From contig JAFUHI010000009.1 in assembly GCA_017468925.1 (NCBI GenBank), positions 124,001-188,000 on the forward strand: a stretch of 64,000 nt of DNA, in the 5' to 3' direction. Below, one piece after another: positions 1-8,927 of this stretch. The stretch comes from Bacilli bacterium. Its GTDB lineage: Bacteria > Bacillota_I > Bacilli_A > RFN20 > CAG-826. The translations under genes were made by a program, and so were the position numbers. Below the pieces are notes generated by a model that worked only from the letters and a program-made list of their open reading frames with translations, was not told where the DNA came from and searched no databases. Within the stretch, counting starts at the first letter, position 1. Each line of letters opens with the position of its first letter.

Positions 1-1
1 C

Positions 2-349
2 TACGATAACGTCATGCCAGAGCTTGAAGTCAATTGGAACACGAGGGAATATTATTCGCTTAACGATGCGGTAAGCATTCCCACATATAAAGCAAGTGAT
101 AATACAGGAGCTTATACGCTCGATGTGTATTTGATTTTGCCTAATAACGACATGAGATTGCTAATCACCGATGAATCGGGCACCGTAACATCGATGTTAG
201 AAAAAGAAAACGCCATCTATAACAACTCATTCAAAGTGAATGAAAACACATTCAGGCTCGAAATGAAGGGAAAATATGAGCTTAGGTATGTTCTGTATGA
301 TGATGCTTATAACAAGATAAGCGAATCAAGGACATTCATCGTGAGATAG
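2..349 (+). CDS. C-terminal end of a secreted protein with an Ig-like fold (5' end outside the window)
   Basis: The reading frame is already open at base 2 and runs through an internal ATG at base 14, so the gene begins upstream and only about 115 C-terminal residues are visible. They look like a beta-sandwich: alternating hydrophobic strands, an extended central part (YTLDVYLILPNNDMRLLI) and a final GKYELRYVLYDDAYN-type strand ending in TFIVR, as in PKD or bacterial Ig-like modules of cell-surface proteins. The stop lies 11 bases before the next lipoprotein gene, which has its own AGGAGG-like site, so both are probably in one operon. Fold assignment is by pattern only; no catalytic motif is visible. 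Confidence 0.6.
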   Translation, partial: YDNVMPELEVNWNTREYYSLNDAVSIPTYKASDNTGAYTLDVYLILPNNDMRLLITDESGTVTSMLEKENAIYNNSFKVNENTFRLEMKGKYELRYVLYDDAYNKISESRTFIVR

Positions 350-360
350 GAGGGAAAATC

Positions 361-2304
361 ATGAACAAATCATTAACAAAACTAATATTCACCCTGTTCT
401 CTTTCTCGACTTTGCTTTCATGCACCGGCCCCAATAACGAAGAATGGAGCCAAGCGAGCTCTTCGATTCCTGTGGTGGCAGGCAAATACATAGTAAACGA
501 TTCAAGGACGGATTATCGAATCGTCATCCCCGATTATCCAAATACCAACGAATTCAATGCCTCTCAGGAACTTGCTTCCTACATCAAGAAATCTACTGGA
601 TGCAGTATGCAAATAATCAAAGAGAGCCAACTTGTCGGCGGAGCCAAATACATCTCTTTGGGAAACACAAATCTATTCGCCTCGGCTTTTGCAGAAGATG
701 ATATGTCGCCTCTAGATGATAAAATTAGCGCTTATTTCATCTCAACTAGAGACGATAACATCTATATTCATTCAAATCCAAATGAAAGAGGAGAAGGGAC
801 GATATACGGCACCTACGATTTCATGCATGAGATCGTGAATTATGAATATTACGCCCAAGATGAGATTTATTACACCAAAGAGACCACGATTAACCTAAGG
901 AATTACAAGGATATTTTCGTCGAGCCTTCATTTGACGGCAGATCAATCAGCAACAATCACCTTGTTTATGGGCAAAGCATTTGTGACCATCATCGCATTT
1001 CTAACCTCTATAGAGGCAGCGAATGGGCTTCAGCGATATTCGGGCATAGCCAAGTGACCGCTTTTGTTAGGCCCCAAGATACAATAGATGGGGTTCCTTT
1101 ATATGAATGCCATCAGGATTGGTTCGCAAATAAGACCGCCAAAGTCGCGGAAACTACGAACAATCAGCTTTGCTGGACTGCGGGAGAAGGCCTAGAAGAT
1201 TATGTTGCGAAACGTTTCATTAATTTCTTCCAGGAATTCCCCAATGCAACTTATTTCATGTTTGGCCAAGAAGATAACGGATTATATTTCTGCAATTGCG
1301 AGAGATGTCAAAGAGCGTTAGCCACCACGCCGGGAATGAATTACGCGGGATTGCAGATTATGTTCATGAACCACGTCATAGAAAAGACTGAGGCTTGGAT
1401 TGCGGAGAATCAGCCTGGCCGTAATGTAAGATATGTTGTCTACGCTTATATGGCCACCAAAGAGCCGCCTGTCAAAGACGTTGATGGAGTGGCTACCCCA
1501 ATCGATCCAAAGGTCATACCAAATGAGAAACTCTATATTTTCTATGCGCCAATCGGATGCAATTTCGCTTTCCCATTAGACAATAATTACTACAATTCCG
1601 AGTCTTATTTGGAATTGACGCAGTGGAGCCAGCTTGCAGCAGGCCACCTTATCATTTATCTATACGACACGAACTTCCGTTTCTATTTCGCGAATTTTGG
1701 AAACTTCAATACCGTCCAGGAAATGTATAAAGTCTGTTACGATAAAGGCGTCACTTATATTTATACCCAAGGTGGGGTGGATGGAGATCCTGTGCCTTTT
1801 GCCTATTTGCGAGACTATGTTGAATCGCGACTAATGTGGAATATCAATCTCAATTATGAGGAACTCGCCAAAGACTTCATCGACCATTATTACAAAGAGG
1901 CTAGCGAAGAGATTTATGAATATTACACGACAGTGAGAGAAAGACTGACAAGATATCACGACTTATATAACGATGGAGGTGGTATCTACACCACAATCGT
2001 CAAGAAAGAGATTTACCCGTATAGTGTTCTCCGTCATTTCATCGGGCTTTTCAAAAAAGCAATGGAGAAAATCGCTCCATTTGAAGAAAGCAATCCAACT
2101 TATTATTCAACCATGAAGGCAAGATTGATGAGGGAATATCTAAGCGTTATCTATATAACTGTTTCTTTGTCGAGAGCGGAGCTGACAGATGAAGAGAAAT
2201 TGGAAATGAAAGAGATATTCGTCTATTACATCGCATATTTTGGGATAACAAAGACAAGCGAAGGCGGAACGATGATCGATGTCGATTCGTTCTTCGGGGT
2301 ATAA
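361..2304 (+). CDS. DUF4838-domain lipoprotein, putative glycan-processing enzyme
   Basis: A 647-residue lipoprotein with a signal peptide ending in LLSC (lipid-modified Cys21). Residues ~50-150 resemble the N-terminal domain of alpha-glucuronidase-type glycoside hydrolases (YRIVIPDYPN, then a helix ELASYIKKSTG), and the middle carries the DUF4838 signature FGQEDNGLYFCNCERCQ with clustered cysteines. DUF4838 proteins are linked to polysaccharide-use loci and are thought to act on glycans outside the cell, but I cannot name a substrate. An AGGAGGG site stands just before the ATG. The gene sits between an Ig-like protein and a BIG2 lipoprotein, followed by ABC-transport genes, which fits a surface glycan-handling operon. 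Confidence 0.75.
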   Translation: MNKSLTKLIFTLFSFSTLLSCTGPNNEEWSQASSSIPVVAGKYIVNDSRTDYRIVIPDYPNTNEFNASQELASYIKKSTGCSMQIIKESQLVGGAKYISLGNTNLFASAFAEDDMSPLDDKISAYFISTRDDNIYIHSNPNERGEGTIYGTYDFMHEIVNYEYYAQDEIYYTKETTINLRNYKDIFVEPSFDGRSISNNHLVYGQSICDHHRISNLYRGSEWASAIFGHSQVTAFVRPQDTIDGVPLYECHQDWFANKTAKVAETTNNQLCWTAGEGLEDYVAKRFINFFQEFPNATYFMFGQEDNGLYFCNCERCQRALATTPGMNYAGLQIMFMNHVIEKTEAWIAENQPGRNVRYVVYAYMATKEPPVKDVDGVATPIDPKVIPNEKLYIFYAPIGCNFAFPLDNNYYNSESYLELTQWSQLAAGHLIIYLYDTNFRFYFANFGNFNTVQEMYKVCYDKGVTYIYTQGGVDGDPVPFAYLRDYVESRLMWNINLNYEELAKDFIDHYYKEASEEIYEYYTTVRERLTRYHDLYNDGGGIYTTIVKKEIYPYSVLRHFIGLFKKAMEKIAPFEESNPTYYSTMKARLMREYLSVIYITVSLSRAELTDEEKLEMKEIFVYYIAYFGITKTSEGGTMIDVDSFFGV

Positions 2305-2315
2305 GGAGGAGAGAT

Positions 2316-2906
2316 ATGAAAAGATTATTGCCATTATTATTGATTCTCCCTTCCTGTTTGGTTGGCTGCAACAATGTAGACAGTGAAACCACCGTTACCT
2401 CCCGTGAAGATTACATCAACGTATCGACTAGAGAAGTGAGCGTTATGGAAGGAAAAACCTTCCAAATCGAAGTGGAAATCCTTAAACCAAGGACCATCGT
2501 TTTCTATTCTTCTTCCGACACAAGCGTCGCTACAGTCGATGAGAATGGTCTAATAACAGGCATTAAAGAAGGCCAAACCACAATTACAATAAGGGGTGGA
2601 CGTGATTCAATAGCAATCGATGTCGTTGTCACACCTTATCAAGCTGAAGAAGTGCTGCAGATAACTCTTGTGAAAACATCCTTCACATTGCAAGTGGGCG
2701 ATGTCTTCGCTCTTCCTTTTGTAGTAAGAAAAGGGAATACAATTATAGAAGATGCTTCATTCTCCTACGAAGTTGGCAATCCTAGCGTCGTTTCCTTTGC
2801 GGGGAAAGAGGCTACAGCCTTAAGTGTTGGTACCTCTAAATGCGTCGCGACCGCTTCAAAAGATGGAGAAAAAGCCTCAATTGGCTTCACTATTGCTGTA
2901 TATTAA
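2316..2906 (+). CDS. Lipoprotein with bacterial Ig-like (BIG2) domain
   Basis: A 196-residue protein starting with a short signal peptide whose lipobox is LVGC. Residues ~30-105 form a BIG2 domain: it has the conserved pattern SSSDTSVATVDENGLITG followed by G.TTITI. A second, weaker Ig-like segment (VGNPSVVSFAGKEATALSVGT) fills the C-terminus. BIG2 domains are structural or adhesive modules of surface proteins. It is preceded by AAGGAGGAG, 11 bases after the DUF4838 gene, and is followed after 5 bases by the ABC ATPase, so it belongs to the same transcription unit. No enzyme function is suggested. Confidence 0.75.
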   Translation: MKRLLPLLLILPSCLVGCNNVDSETTVTSREDYINVSTREVSVMEGKTFQIEVEILKPRTIVFYSSSDTSVATVDENGLITGIKEGQTTITIRGGRDSIAIDVVVTPYQAEEVLQITLVKTSFTLQVGDVFALPFVVRKGNTIIEDASFSYEVGNPSVVSFAGKEATALSVGTSKCVATASKDGEKASIGFTIAVY

Positions 2907-2911
2907 TAGCA

Positions 2912-3640
2912 ATGAGCGACATTAAATTCAAAAACGTCAGCGTCTATTATCAAGATAGAAAAAGAAACATCACGACCGCGGTTGACGGTGTTTCTTTTGT
3001 TTTCTTAGATAAAAAAATCAATGTTTTGATAGGATATTCGGGATGTGGGAAGACAACATTGCTCAATTGTTTAAGCGGCAAAGTCTATTATGAAGGCGAT
3101 ATATATTTTGGCGATAAGAACATCAAAGACATCTCAGTCCAGAAAAGAAACATCGCCTATGTTAGCCAGGAATTCGTCTTATATCCCAATATGACGGTAT
3201 ATGACAATATCGCTTATCCGCTTAAATTGCTTAAGCTTGATAGGGCTACATGCGATATTAGAATTAGAGAAACCGCGGAATATTTAGGGATTGATTTCCT
3301 ATTGACCAGGAAACCTAAATATCTTTCTATAGGTCAACAACAAAGAGTCGCGATCGCTAGAGCGTTAGTGAAACGCCCAGACATATTGCTTATGGATGAG
3401 CCTTTATCGAATCTTGATAAAGAGACATCGGAAGAGATAAGGGAATTAATAAAAGATATCGTAAGAGACTTTAATGTAACTTGCATCTATGTATCACACA
3501 ATATCGCTGACTGCGTATATCTCGCCGACTCAATTTACGTTATGAATAAAGGCAAAATAAGCGGGATTTACACGAGAAATCAGTTTTTAGATAGCTTTGA
3601 TCCAGTCGTGCTTGATTTGAAAGAAGGGCTTCCTAAATGA
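2912..3640 (+). CDS. ABC transporter ATP-binding protein (sugar-type, short)
   Basis: A cytoplasmic ATPase of 242 residues when started at ATG 2912; an in-frame ATG at 2840 would add a 24-residue arginine-rich tail read through the preceding gene and is unlikely. All nucleotide-binding motifs are intact: Walker A GYSGCGKTT at residues 41-49, Q-loop SQE, signature LSIGQQQR, Walker B ILLMDEPLSNLD and the switch histidine in VSHN. Sequence style is that of MalK/MsmK/UgpC importers, but it ends after the nucleotide-binding domain and lacks the TOBE regulatory domain. The stop overlaps the next membrane gene by 4 bases. No typical permease is adjacent within the window; partners may be upstream or elsewhere. 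Confidence 0.85.
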   Translation: MSDIKFKNVSVYYQDRKRNITTAVDGVSFVFLDKKINVLIGYSGCGKTTLLNCLSGKVYYEGDIYFGDKNIKDISVQKRNIAYVSQEFVLYPNMTVYDNIAYPLKLLKLDRATCDIRIRETAEYLGIDFLLTRKPKYLSIGQQQRVAIARALVKRPDILLMDEPLSNLDKETSEEIRELIKDIVRDFNVTCIYVSHNIADCVYLADSIYVMNKGKISGIYTRNQFLDSFDPVVLDLKEGLPK

Positions 3641-4461
3641 AAAGAAAGGCAAGCAAGATAGATTATTCTAAAGCGTTTCTTCCTAGAAAAAGAAGGGAGC
3701 AGTTCAAAGACTGCTTCAAAATGAATTTCTCCACTTTGATCAAGGTGGGGATGATGATGTTTGTCTCCATTGTCCCGATGATCGCCTTTTCTTTGTTTAT
3801 GGATATGCTTTATGGCTCCTTGGTTAGATCTACGGAAGAAGGGTTGCAGGAGACATTGCTTATTTGGCATTATGGGTTGAATGCAGGTCTAATTCTTCTA
3901 TCGCTTGTCGCCTCTTTGGGGCTGACTGGATCGATTAGGATATTAAGAAACATGATTTGGGGAGAGGGGATATATTTCAAACAGGATTTCTTTGGGGCGA
4001 TAAAAGAGAATGGCGGAAAGAATGTTTTATTCACTTTGATATTCTCTTTGTTCTATGGCGCGGCCTTATTTGTTTTTATCTCTTTCGCGGACACGGTTGT
4101 AGCCTATGTATCGATGCTATTATTCGTCGCGATATTATTCCCGATTTACCTTTGGATTATCTTCTTGAACAACGTATATGATTCCAAATTCTTCGTTTTG
4201 GTGAGAAATGGCTTCTTTTTCTATATCAAAACCATAGGTTGGTCTATTTTGGGATCGATTGTGATTTTATTGCCGGTCGCTTTTATCTTGGTGCCGATTG
4301 ATTTTTTGGCGGTTAAATATGGCGTTATGAGCGTTCTTATGATATTTTTCTATCCCACCGTATTGCTTATAATGAGCCTATATTCTGCGGCGAAATTCGA
4401 TCAATACATAAACAAAGACCAATTTGAAGATTATTATCACAAAGGGCTGAATGCGGACTGA
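3637..4461 (+). CDS. Polytopic membrane protein, YesL/DUF624-like
   Basis: A 274-residue protein with about six hydrophobic segments (for example FSTLIKVGMMMFVSIVPMIA and GWSILGSIVILLPVAFILVP) after a basic, soluble N-terminus. The layout of an N-terminal region followed by paired membrane helices resembles YesL/DUF624 proteins that accompany sugar ABC transporters in Bacilli, but it lacks the EAA loop of true permeases. It overlaps the ABC ATPase by 4 bases (ATGA), so the two are translationally coupled and probably work together. No rho-independent terminator with a T-run is obvious after it. Confidence 0.5.
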   Translation: MKRKASKIDYSKAFLPRKRREQFKDCFKMNFSTLIKVGMMMFVSIVPMIAFSLFMDMLYGSLVRSTEEGLQETLLIWHYGLNAGLILLSLVASLGLTGSIRILRNMIWGEGIYFKQDFFGAIKENGGKNVLFTLIFSLFYGAALFVFISFADTVVAYVSMLLFVAILFPIYLWIIFLNNVYDSKFFVLVRNGFFFYIKTIGWSILGSIVILLPVAFILVPIDFLAVKYGVMSVLMIFFYPTVLLIMSLYSAAKFDQYINKDQFEDYYHKGLNAD

Positions 4462-4601
4462 AACAAATAGACTGAAAATTCTTAGGCTGTAAGTCTACTT
4501 GCTGGCAAAATTTAGACTACGACCCCGCTGGGAATTGATTTCTTCGCAGGATGAAATATTGAGTGAGAAGTTTTTTCGCTGCAAAAAATAATTAAAGACA
4601 A
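4462..4601. other. Convergent intergenic region with an imperfect hairpin
   Basis: This 140-base gap lies between two converging genes. The only structure I see is an inverted repeat, GTAAGTCTA (4489-4497) against TAGACTAC (4513-4520), with one bulged base and no T-run. It may fold in RNA, but it is not a classical terminator. Confidence 0.25.
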
Positions 4602-5855
4602 TTAGTCATTAAACGAAAAACAGTCAGATAACAAAGAAATTTGTGATTTATCTATTTTGTATTTAATTGCCAAATCTTTCCAATTTGATGAAACAATCCC
4701 TTTTATTTTGTCGATTTCTGCTTTCGCCTCTGCTTCATCTATTCCTAGTTCTTTGGCTTCGTCCAAAGCGAGTTTGAACGACAATTCGTTGCTTTCTCCA
4801 AAAACATTCAAAGAAAGTCCTTTTCCTCCAATGGATGGATTTAAATCATACGCTGGTGCTAGTTTATAGCCCGTCTTTGAAAGCAAGAAGCCATGATTTC
4901 TTAAATGGTCATCACAATTTGATATCGCTATATTAAAGACCATGCGTTTCCACAATTCGAAAATATCGCTCTCTGGTGAAATCCCATAAGAAATGACGAA
5001 AGAAGCGATGTCGGAATATCCTATACCTGTACTTTCCCCATCACCATCAGATTTTCCTAAAGCAGTCATAGCGGAAATAAAATGGATTCTTTCATTGCCA
5101 TTCCTATCAAATCTTTTGGATAGGAATATCGATCCATATTTAGAGAATTGAAGAAGACGTGATTCTGGGACATTTAAACCACACAAAACCGCTAAATCGT
5201 TTGACACCTTTTCCCAAGCCCCAACATCATAATCATCGTTTTTTGACGGAAATTTGGCTATCCACAAAGAACCATCCCTATCTTTAATTGTTACTTTTGG
5301 TCTTGCTCCGCCTAGCGATGAACCAGGGCCAATCAATTGCTCTATCCATGCATTATCGACTTCGTCATTTTCCTCAAATTCAAGCGCCATTTGTTCCAAC
5401 GCTCTTATATCCTCTATTGGCGGAACCTCGATTTCTTTGCTGTTTGATACAAAATCACCATCTTTGCTTTCACTTAATCGAATGCAGCCCATTCTTCCTT
5501 CGTCAGAAACGCCCAAAAGATAATCGCTTGCCATTAGTTTTTTTGGTTTTCTGCCTTCCTTTTTGGCCAAGAACCTTTCTCTTCTCCCGAGCAATTTTCT
5601 GCCCCAACGGTCCGGCATTAAATCTGAAAACACATTAAATATTTCTTTTCCATCATAGAGATACTGTTTCCCTATGTAATTGCCTATGTCTTGATCAATA
5701 AAGATAGTTTTAAAAGGAGATGATAAAAATTCATTTGAAAATTCAAATGCAAAAACCTCATTTCCTCTAACGTTGGAAACAAACAATATCCCCATGTTTA
5801 TAAGTGAATTTCTATGATTGAACCAAACGTATATTTTTTTCTCTTCGGATTTCAT
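4602..5855 (-). CDS. hipA: HipA-family serine/threonine kinase toxin
   Basis: A 417-residue HipA-like kinase. The N-terminal subdomain carries the YLYDG..IFNVFSDLMPDRWGR pattern; the kinase core has the glycine/serine loop GSSLGGARPK (residues ~179-187), the ATP-binding lysine in IAKFPS, the catalytic loop NCDDHLRNHG with Asp316, and the metal-binding Asp337 in APAYDLNPS. In the studied family HipA phosphorylates tRNA synthetase-type targets and arrests growth; the target here is unknown. The gene overlaps the upstream XRE gene by 4 bases, the classic hipBA arrangement. All catalytic residues I can identify are present, so the toxin looks active. Confidence 0.88.
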   Translation of the reverse strand: MKSEEKKIYVWFNHRNSLINMGILFVSNVRGNEVFAFEFSNEFLSSPFKTIFIDQDIGNYIGKQYLYDGKEIFNVFSDLMPDRWGRKLLGRRERFLAKKEGRKPKKLMASDYLLGVSDEGRMGCIRLSESKDGDFVSNSKEIEVPPIEDIRALEQMALEFEENDEVDNAWIEQLIGPGSSLGGARPKVTIKDRDGSLWIAKFPSKNDDYDVGAWEKVSNDLAVLCGLNVPESRLLQFSKYGSIFLSKRFDRNGNERIHFISAMTALGKSDGDGESTGIGYSDIASFVISYGISPESDIFELWKRMVFNIAISNCDDHLRNHGFLLSKTGYKLAPAYDLNPSIGGKGLSLNVFGESNELSFKLALDEAKELGIDEAEAKAEIDKIKGIVSSNWKDLAIKYKIDKSQISLLSDCFSFND

Positions 5856-6172
5856 TCGTTGTCCCTCACTCTTTTCTTAACGACTAGATTTAAATCTTGG
5901 ATGGTTCTACCTAATTTATCGTCTTGGGCGACCAGAAGAATGTCTTTATCTAATCCGCCTAAAGCGTGTAAAACCGCAATATAATATCCCATCGCAACGC
6001 TTGGGCTGCCTTTTTCAATCGCTACAAGGGTTGCTCTGCTTATGCGAGCTCTTTCTGAGACTAGCTTTGCGCTCAATTCTCTTCTAAGCCTAGCCATCTT
6101 GATTTGATAACCTAGCTGCTCTAATAGTTTTTTTTCGTTTGGCAATAATCTTGGTGTTCTTGGATTACTCAT
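5852..6172 (-). CDS. hipB: XRE-family HTH antitoxin/repressor (HipB-like)
   Basis: About 106 residues with a helix-turn-helix of the XRE type: LGYQIKMARLRRELSAKLVSERARISRATLVAIEKG, where the SRATLVAIEKG recognition region is typical. It precedes and overlaps hipA, so it should neutralise the kinase and repress the pair. I start it at ATG 6172; a TTG at 6193 is in frame but has no ribosome-binding site and overlaps a TATAAA box at 6185-6190 that could be the promoter. A 10-base palindrome ATTTGCAAAT at 6194-6203 just upstream is a plausible autoregulatory operator. Confidence 0.82.
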   Translation of the reverse strand: MSNPRTPRLLPNEKKLLEQLGYQIKMARLRRELSAKLVSERARISRATLVAIEKGSPSVAMGYYIAVLHALGGLDKDILLVAQDDKLGRTIQDLNLVVKKRVRDNE

Positions 6173-6193
6173 AACATAAATAATTTTATACAA

Positions 6194-6203
6194 ATTTGCA
6201 AAT
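6194..6203. promoter_or_regulatory. Palindrome upstream of hipBA, possible HipB operator
   Basis: ATTTGCAAAT is a perfect 10-base palindrome directly upstream of the probable hipB -10 box (TATAAA, 6185-6190 read on the minus strand). HipB-type regulators bind palindromes in their own promoter. The assignment rests on position and symmetry only. Confidence 0.35.
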
Positions 6204-6278
6204 AATGTAAATAATTGTTAATTTTATTTGACATCAATTGATTAAAATTTCTTGAGAGAGACGGAGTATAATATTTAT

Positions 6279-7004
6279 ATGGAAAAAGATGTATTAGTCC
6301 AAAAGAAATCAATAGGATTGCCTATAACACTTGTTTGTATCAGTTTTTGTTTATCGGTTCTTTTACTCATTAGCGGGATATATAGAGTTATGTCGGGATA
6401 TTCCGGGAATTCCCAAAACTACATAATTTTTGCGTATGCTGCTATTGTGGTGGCCTTTGCCAACCTTGTTGCCCAGATAGCAATGTTGGTTTATTTCATC
6501 AAAAGAAGAAATGAAATAGGCCTTCTTAAAATCTCTTTTGCCTCCAATATATTCTTATCTTTGATTGTATTGTTGAACAATCCTTACGATATGACATTTG
6601 GAATAATTTTGGCTGTGTTATCGACTACTGCGTATGCATTGATGTTGGCGTTTAAACGTTACGACAATAGACCAGTTAGAGTTCTAATAATGGTTTTTTC
6701 TTTGTCATTCGCTGTGACAATGATGATTTATGAATTCATCTCGCTTGCTTATGCCGCCATCGTTATAAGATTTCTTATACCGTTTTTCGCCGTTGCGTAC
6801 TTAACGATATTTATCGTCCTTCTTTTAAAAAACTTTATTCATATGAAACAACCAGATGATGAAAAGAATAAGAAAGGCGTGAAGAAACAAGGCAACAATA
6901 GATTTGATGACTTACGAGAGCTCAAAAAGTTATATGATGAAGGTGTTTTAACAGAAGAAGAGTTCTCACAAGCCAAAGAGAAAATTATAAAAGAAAAATT
7001 GTAA
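6279..7004 (+). CDS. Multipass membrane protein with C-terminal SHOCT domain
   Basis: About 241 residues from ATG 6279. Roughly six transmembrane helices span residues 10-190, then a basic linker leads to a C-terminal SHOCT motif (LRELKKLYDEGVLTEEEFSQAKEKII), a short two-helix oligomerisation module. SHOCT proteins have no common enzymatic role. A TTG at 6252 would give nine more residues; ATG 6279 is preferred. GGAG lies 12 bases upstream and TATAAT (6267-6272) only six bases upstream, so this may be a leaderless message. It ends in a strong terminator before manA. Confidence 0.7.
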   Translation: MEKDVLVQKKSIGLPITLVCISFCLSVLLLISGIYRVMSGYSGNSQNYIIFAYAAIVVAFANLVAQIAMLVYFIKRRNEIGLLKISFASNIFLSLIVLLNNPYDMTFGIILAVLSTTAYALMLAFKRYDNRPVRVLIMVFSLSFAVTMMIYEFISLAYAAIVIRFLIPFFAVAYLTIFIVLLLKNFIHMKQPDDEKNKKGVKKQGNNRFDDLRELKKLYDEGVLTEEEFSQAKEKIIKEKL

Positions 7005-7037
7005 TACACGAAAAACAACAAGTTTTGCGTATTTTTT
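7003..7037 (+). terminator. Rho-independent terminator
   Basis: AATACACGAAAA pairs with TTTTGCGTATT across a short loop, with one mismatch, and is followed by a T-rich run. It overlaps the stop of the SHOCT membrane gene and insulates it from manA. Confidence 0.7.
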
Positions 7038-7044
7038 CTTCACT

Positions 7045-7073
7045 TTGCGTAATAGTTGATATAATCAAAGCAA
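7045..7073 (+). promoter_or_regulatory. Extended -10 promoter of manA, apparently leaderless
   Basis: TGATATAAT (extended -10, hexamer at 7060-7065) ends eight bases before the manA ATG. Transcription would start at or within a base or two of the start codon. No Shine-Dalgarno sequence is present between them. Confidence 0.6.
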
Positions 7074-7982
7074 ATGGAAATCGTTAAATTAAAACCCGCG
7101 ACCAAAGATTATATCTGGGGTGGCAAAAAACTAAAGAAGATGGGGAAAGAAGCCCCATATGATAACATCGCCGAATGCTGGGAGCTCTCCTTTAATGAGG
7201 CCGGGCCTTCTATCATCGCATCTGGAGATAATGAAGGGAAAGCGTTGAAAGATGTTGCAACTAAAGAAGAATTGGGCAAGGCCTGTTCCAAATTTCCTTT
7301 CTTCCCGGTCCTAATTAAATTGATTGATTCAGATTCCAATCTATCAGTCCAAGTCCATCCAAGCGACGAATACGCTTTAAAGAATGAGAATCAGCTTGGC
7401 AAGACTGAGATGTGGTATGTGATTGATGCTGAACCAGGCGCAGGGTTATATGTTGGGTTCAAGAAAGAAACTACTCCAGAAGAAGTTAGAAAGAAAATAG
7501 AAGATGGATCCATCATGGAGATATTGAATTTCTTTGAGGTTAAACCAGGAGAAACATATTTCATCCCATCAGGGACGATACATGCAATCGGGAAAGGCGT
7601 TACGGTAATAGAGATTCAGCAGAATAGCACTTTGACATATCGCTTATATGATTACAAACGCAAAGACAAGAACGGAAACGAAAGAGAACTTCATGTCGAT
7701 AAAGCTTTGAAGGTGTTGAATTTCACCCCTTATAAAGCATTGAGTTTTGAAAAACCTCTCATCGGAGAATGTGAATATTTCTCCTCCTATGAATACGATG
7801 TTAAAGGAAATGAACACGTAAAAGCCTCGCCAAATTCATTCGCATCCATCACCTTTATTGAAGGAGAAGGGGTTTTTGCAGGGATTTCTTATAGAAAAGG
7901 CGACACTTTCTTCATTCCCACTAATAAAGAAGGAAGAATAGAAGGAACAGGAAAATATATCTTCACGGAGGTTAAGGCATGA
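7074..7982 (+). CDS. manA: Mannose-6-phosphate isomerase, class I
   Basis: A 302-residue cupin enzyme interconverting mannose 6-phosphate and fructose 6-phosphate. Family motifs are present: the N-terminal KPATKDYIWGG, the zinc-binding VQVHPSDEYA and GKTEMWYVI segments, and GTIHAIGKGVTVIEIQQNS. Length matches short Firmicute ManA proteins. It overlaps the ROK kinase by 4 bases, so mannose/glucose phosphorylation and isomerisation are co-expressed. There is no ribosome-binding site; an extended -10 box sits eight bases upstream, pointing to a leaderless transcript. Confidence 0.92.
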   Translation: MEIVKLKPATKDYIWGGKKLKKMGKEAPYDNIAECWELSFNEAGPSIIASGDNEGKALKDVATKEELGKACSKFPFFPVLIKLIDSDSNLSVQVHPSDEYALKNENQLGKTEMWYVIDAEPGAGLYVGFKKETTPEEVRKKIEDGSIMEILNFFEVKPGETYFIPSGTIHAIGKGVTVIEIQQNSTLTYRLYDYKRKDKNGNERELHVDKALKVLNFTPYKALSFEKPLIGECEYFSSYEYDVKGNEHVKASPNSFASITFIEGEGVFAGISYRKGDTFFIPTNKEGRIEGTGKYIFTEVKA

Positions 7983-8926
7983 TTTATATCGGCTTGGATA
8001 TAGGTGGCACCAACATCAAAGGGGCCTTTGTCACTAAAGAAGGGAAAATAACCCATAGATTCGGTTTCAGGGTTGATTATTCAAAAACCCAGGAAGAGAT
8101 TATTTCTCTTATAGGCGACTCCATCAATTCTGCTTTAAAAGAAAAAGAAATAGAGAAAGAAGAAGTGGGAGGCATCGGGATAGGATGCCCAGGATCCATC
8201 AACTCAAAAACAGGCATATGCGAATATTCAAATAACCTCAATTGGTTTGATTTGCCAATCGTGGCCATGATAGAAAAAGCAACAGGCATCAAAGCGAAAA
8301 TATCAAACGACGCGAATGTGGCGATGTTAGGAGAAGCCAAGTTCGGCGTGGGCAAGAAATATCACAATCTTGTTCTCCTTACCCTGGGTACTGGAGTAGG
8401 AGGTGGCCTTTATCTAAACGATCAATTATATGAAGGCGAAGAAGGTAAAGGTGCGGAACTCGGCCATATGGTAATCGATCCCGATGGAAAAGAATGCACA
8501 TGCGGGATGAAGGGATGTTTTGAAGCTTATGCCAGCGCGACCGCTTTAAAGAATATGACCCAGGAAGCGATGGAAAAACACAAAGACTCCTTGATGTGGA
8601 AACAAGTTGAAGGAGATTTATCTAAGGCTAACGGGATAACATCATTCGAATGTTCCAAAAAAGGTGATAAGGCTGCAATGGAAGTGGTATCCAAGTACGA
8701 AGACTATCTTGCCTTTGGGATTATTAATTACTGTAATATATTCAGACCTGAAGCCATAATCTTAGGAGGAGGCGTTTCTTCCCAAAAAGAATATCTCACC
8801 GATGAGATAGAGAAGAGACTAAAAGAAAAGAATTACGGGTTTAAGAGAACCCCATCAGTTAAAGTTCTTGTGTCTAATCTAGGAAATGACGCAGGCGTGT
8901 TAGGTGCAGCGGCATTGGTGATGTGA
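7979..8926 (+). CDS. glcK: ROK-family glucokinase
   Basis: A 315-residue cytoplasmic sugar kinase, phosphorylating glucose or a related hexose with ATP. The phosphate-1 loop YIGLDIGGTNIKGAFV is at the N-terminus, the sugar site NDANVAMLGEA and ELGHMVIDPDGKECTCG follow, and the ROK zinc motif CTCGMKGCFEAYAS is intact. C-terminal GNDAGVLGAAALV closes the ATP site. It overlaps manA (ATGA) and is followed after one base by a SHOCT protein. Glucokinase is the most likely activity; N-acetylmannosamine or mannose kinase are alternatives within the family. Confidence 0.88.
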   Translation: MIYIGLDIGGTNIKGAFVTKEGKITHRFGFRVDYSKTQEEIISLIGDSINSALKEKEIEKEEVGGIGIGCPGSINSKTGICEYSNNLNWFDLPIVAMIEKATGIKAKISNDANVAMLGEAKFGVGKKYHNLVLLTLGTGVGGGLYLNDQLYEGEEGKGAELGHMVIDPDGKECTCGMKGCFEAYASATALKNMTQEAMEKHKDSLMWKQVEGDLSKANGITSFECSKKGDKAAMEVVSKYEDYLAFGIINYCNIFRPEAIILGGGVSSQKEYLTDEIEKRLKEKNYGFKRTPSVKVLVSNLGNDAGVLGAAALVM

Positions 8927-8927
8927 T

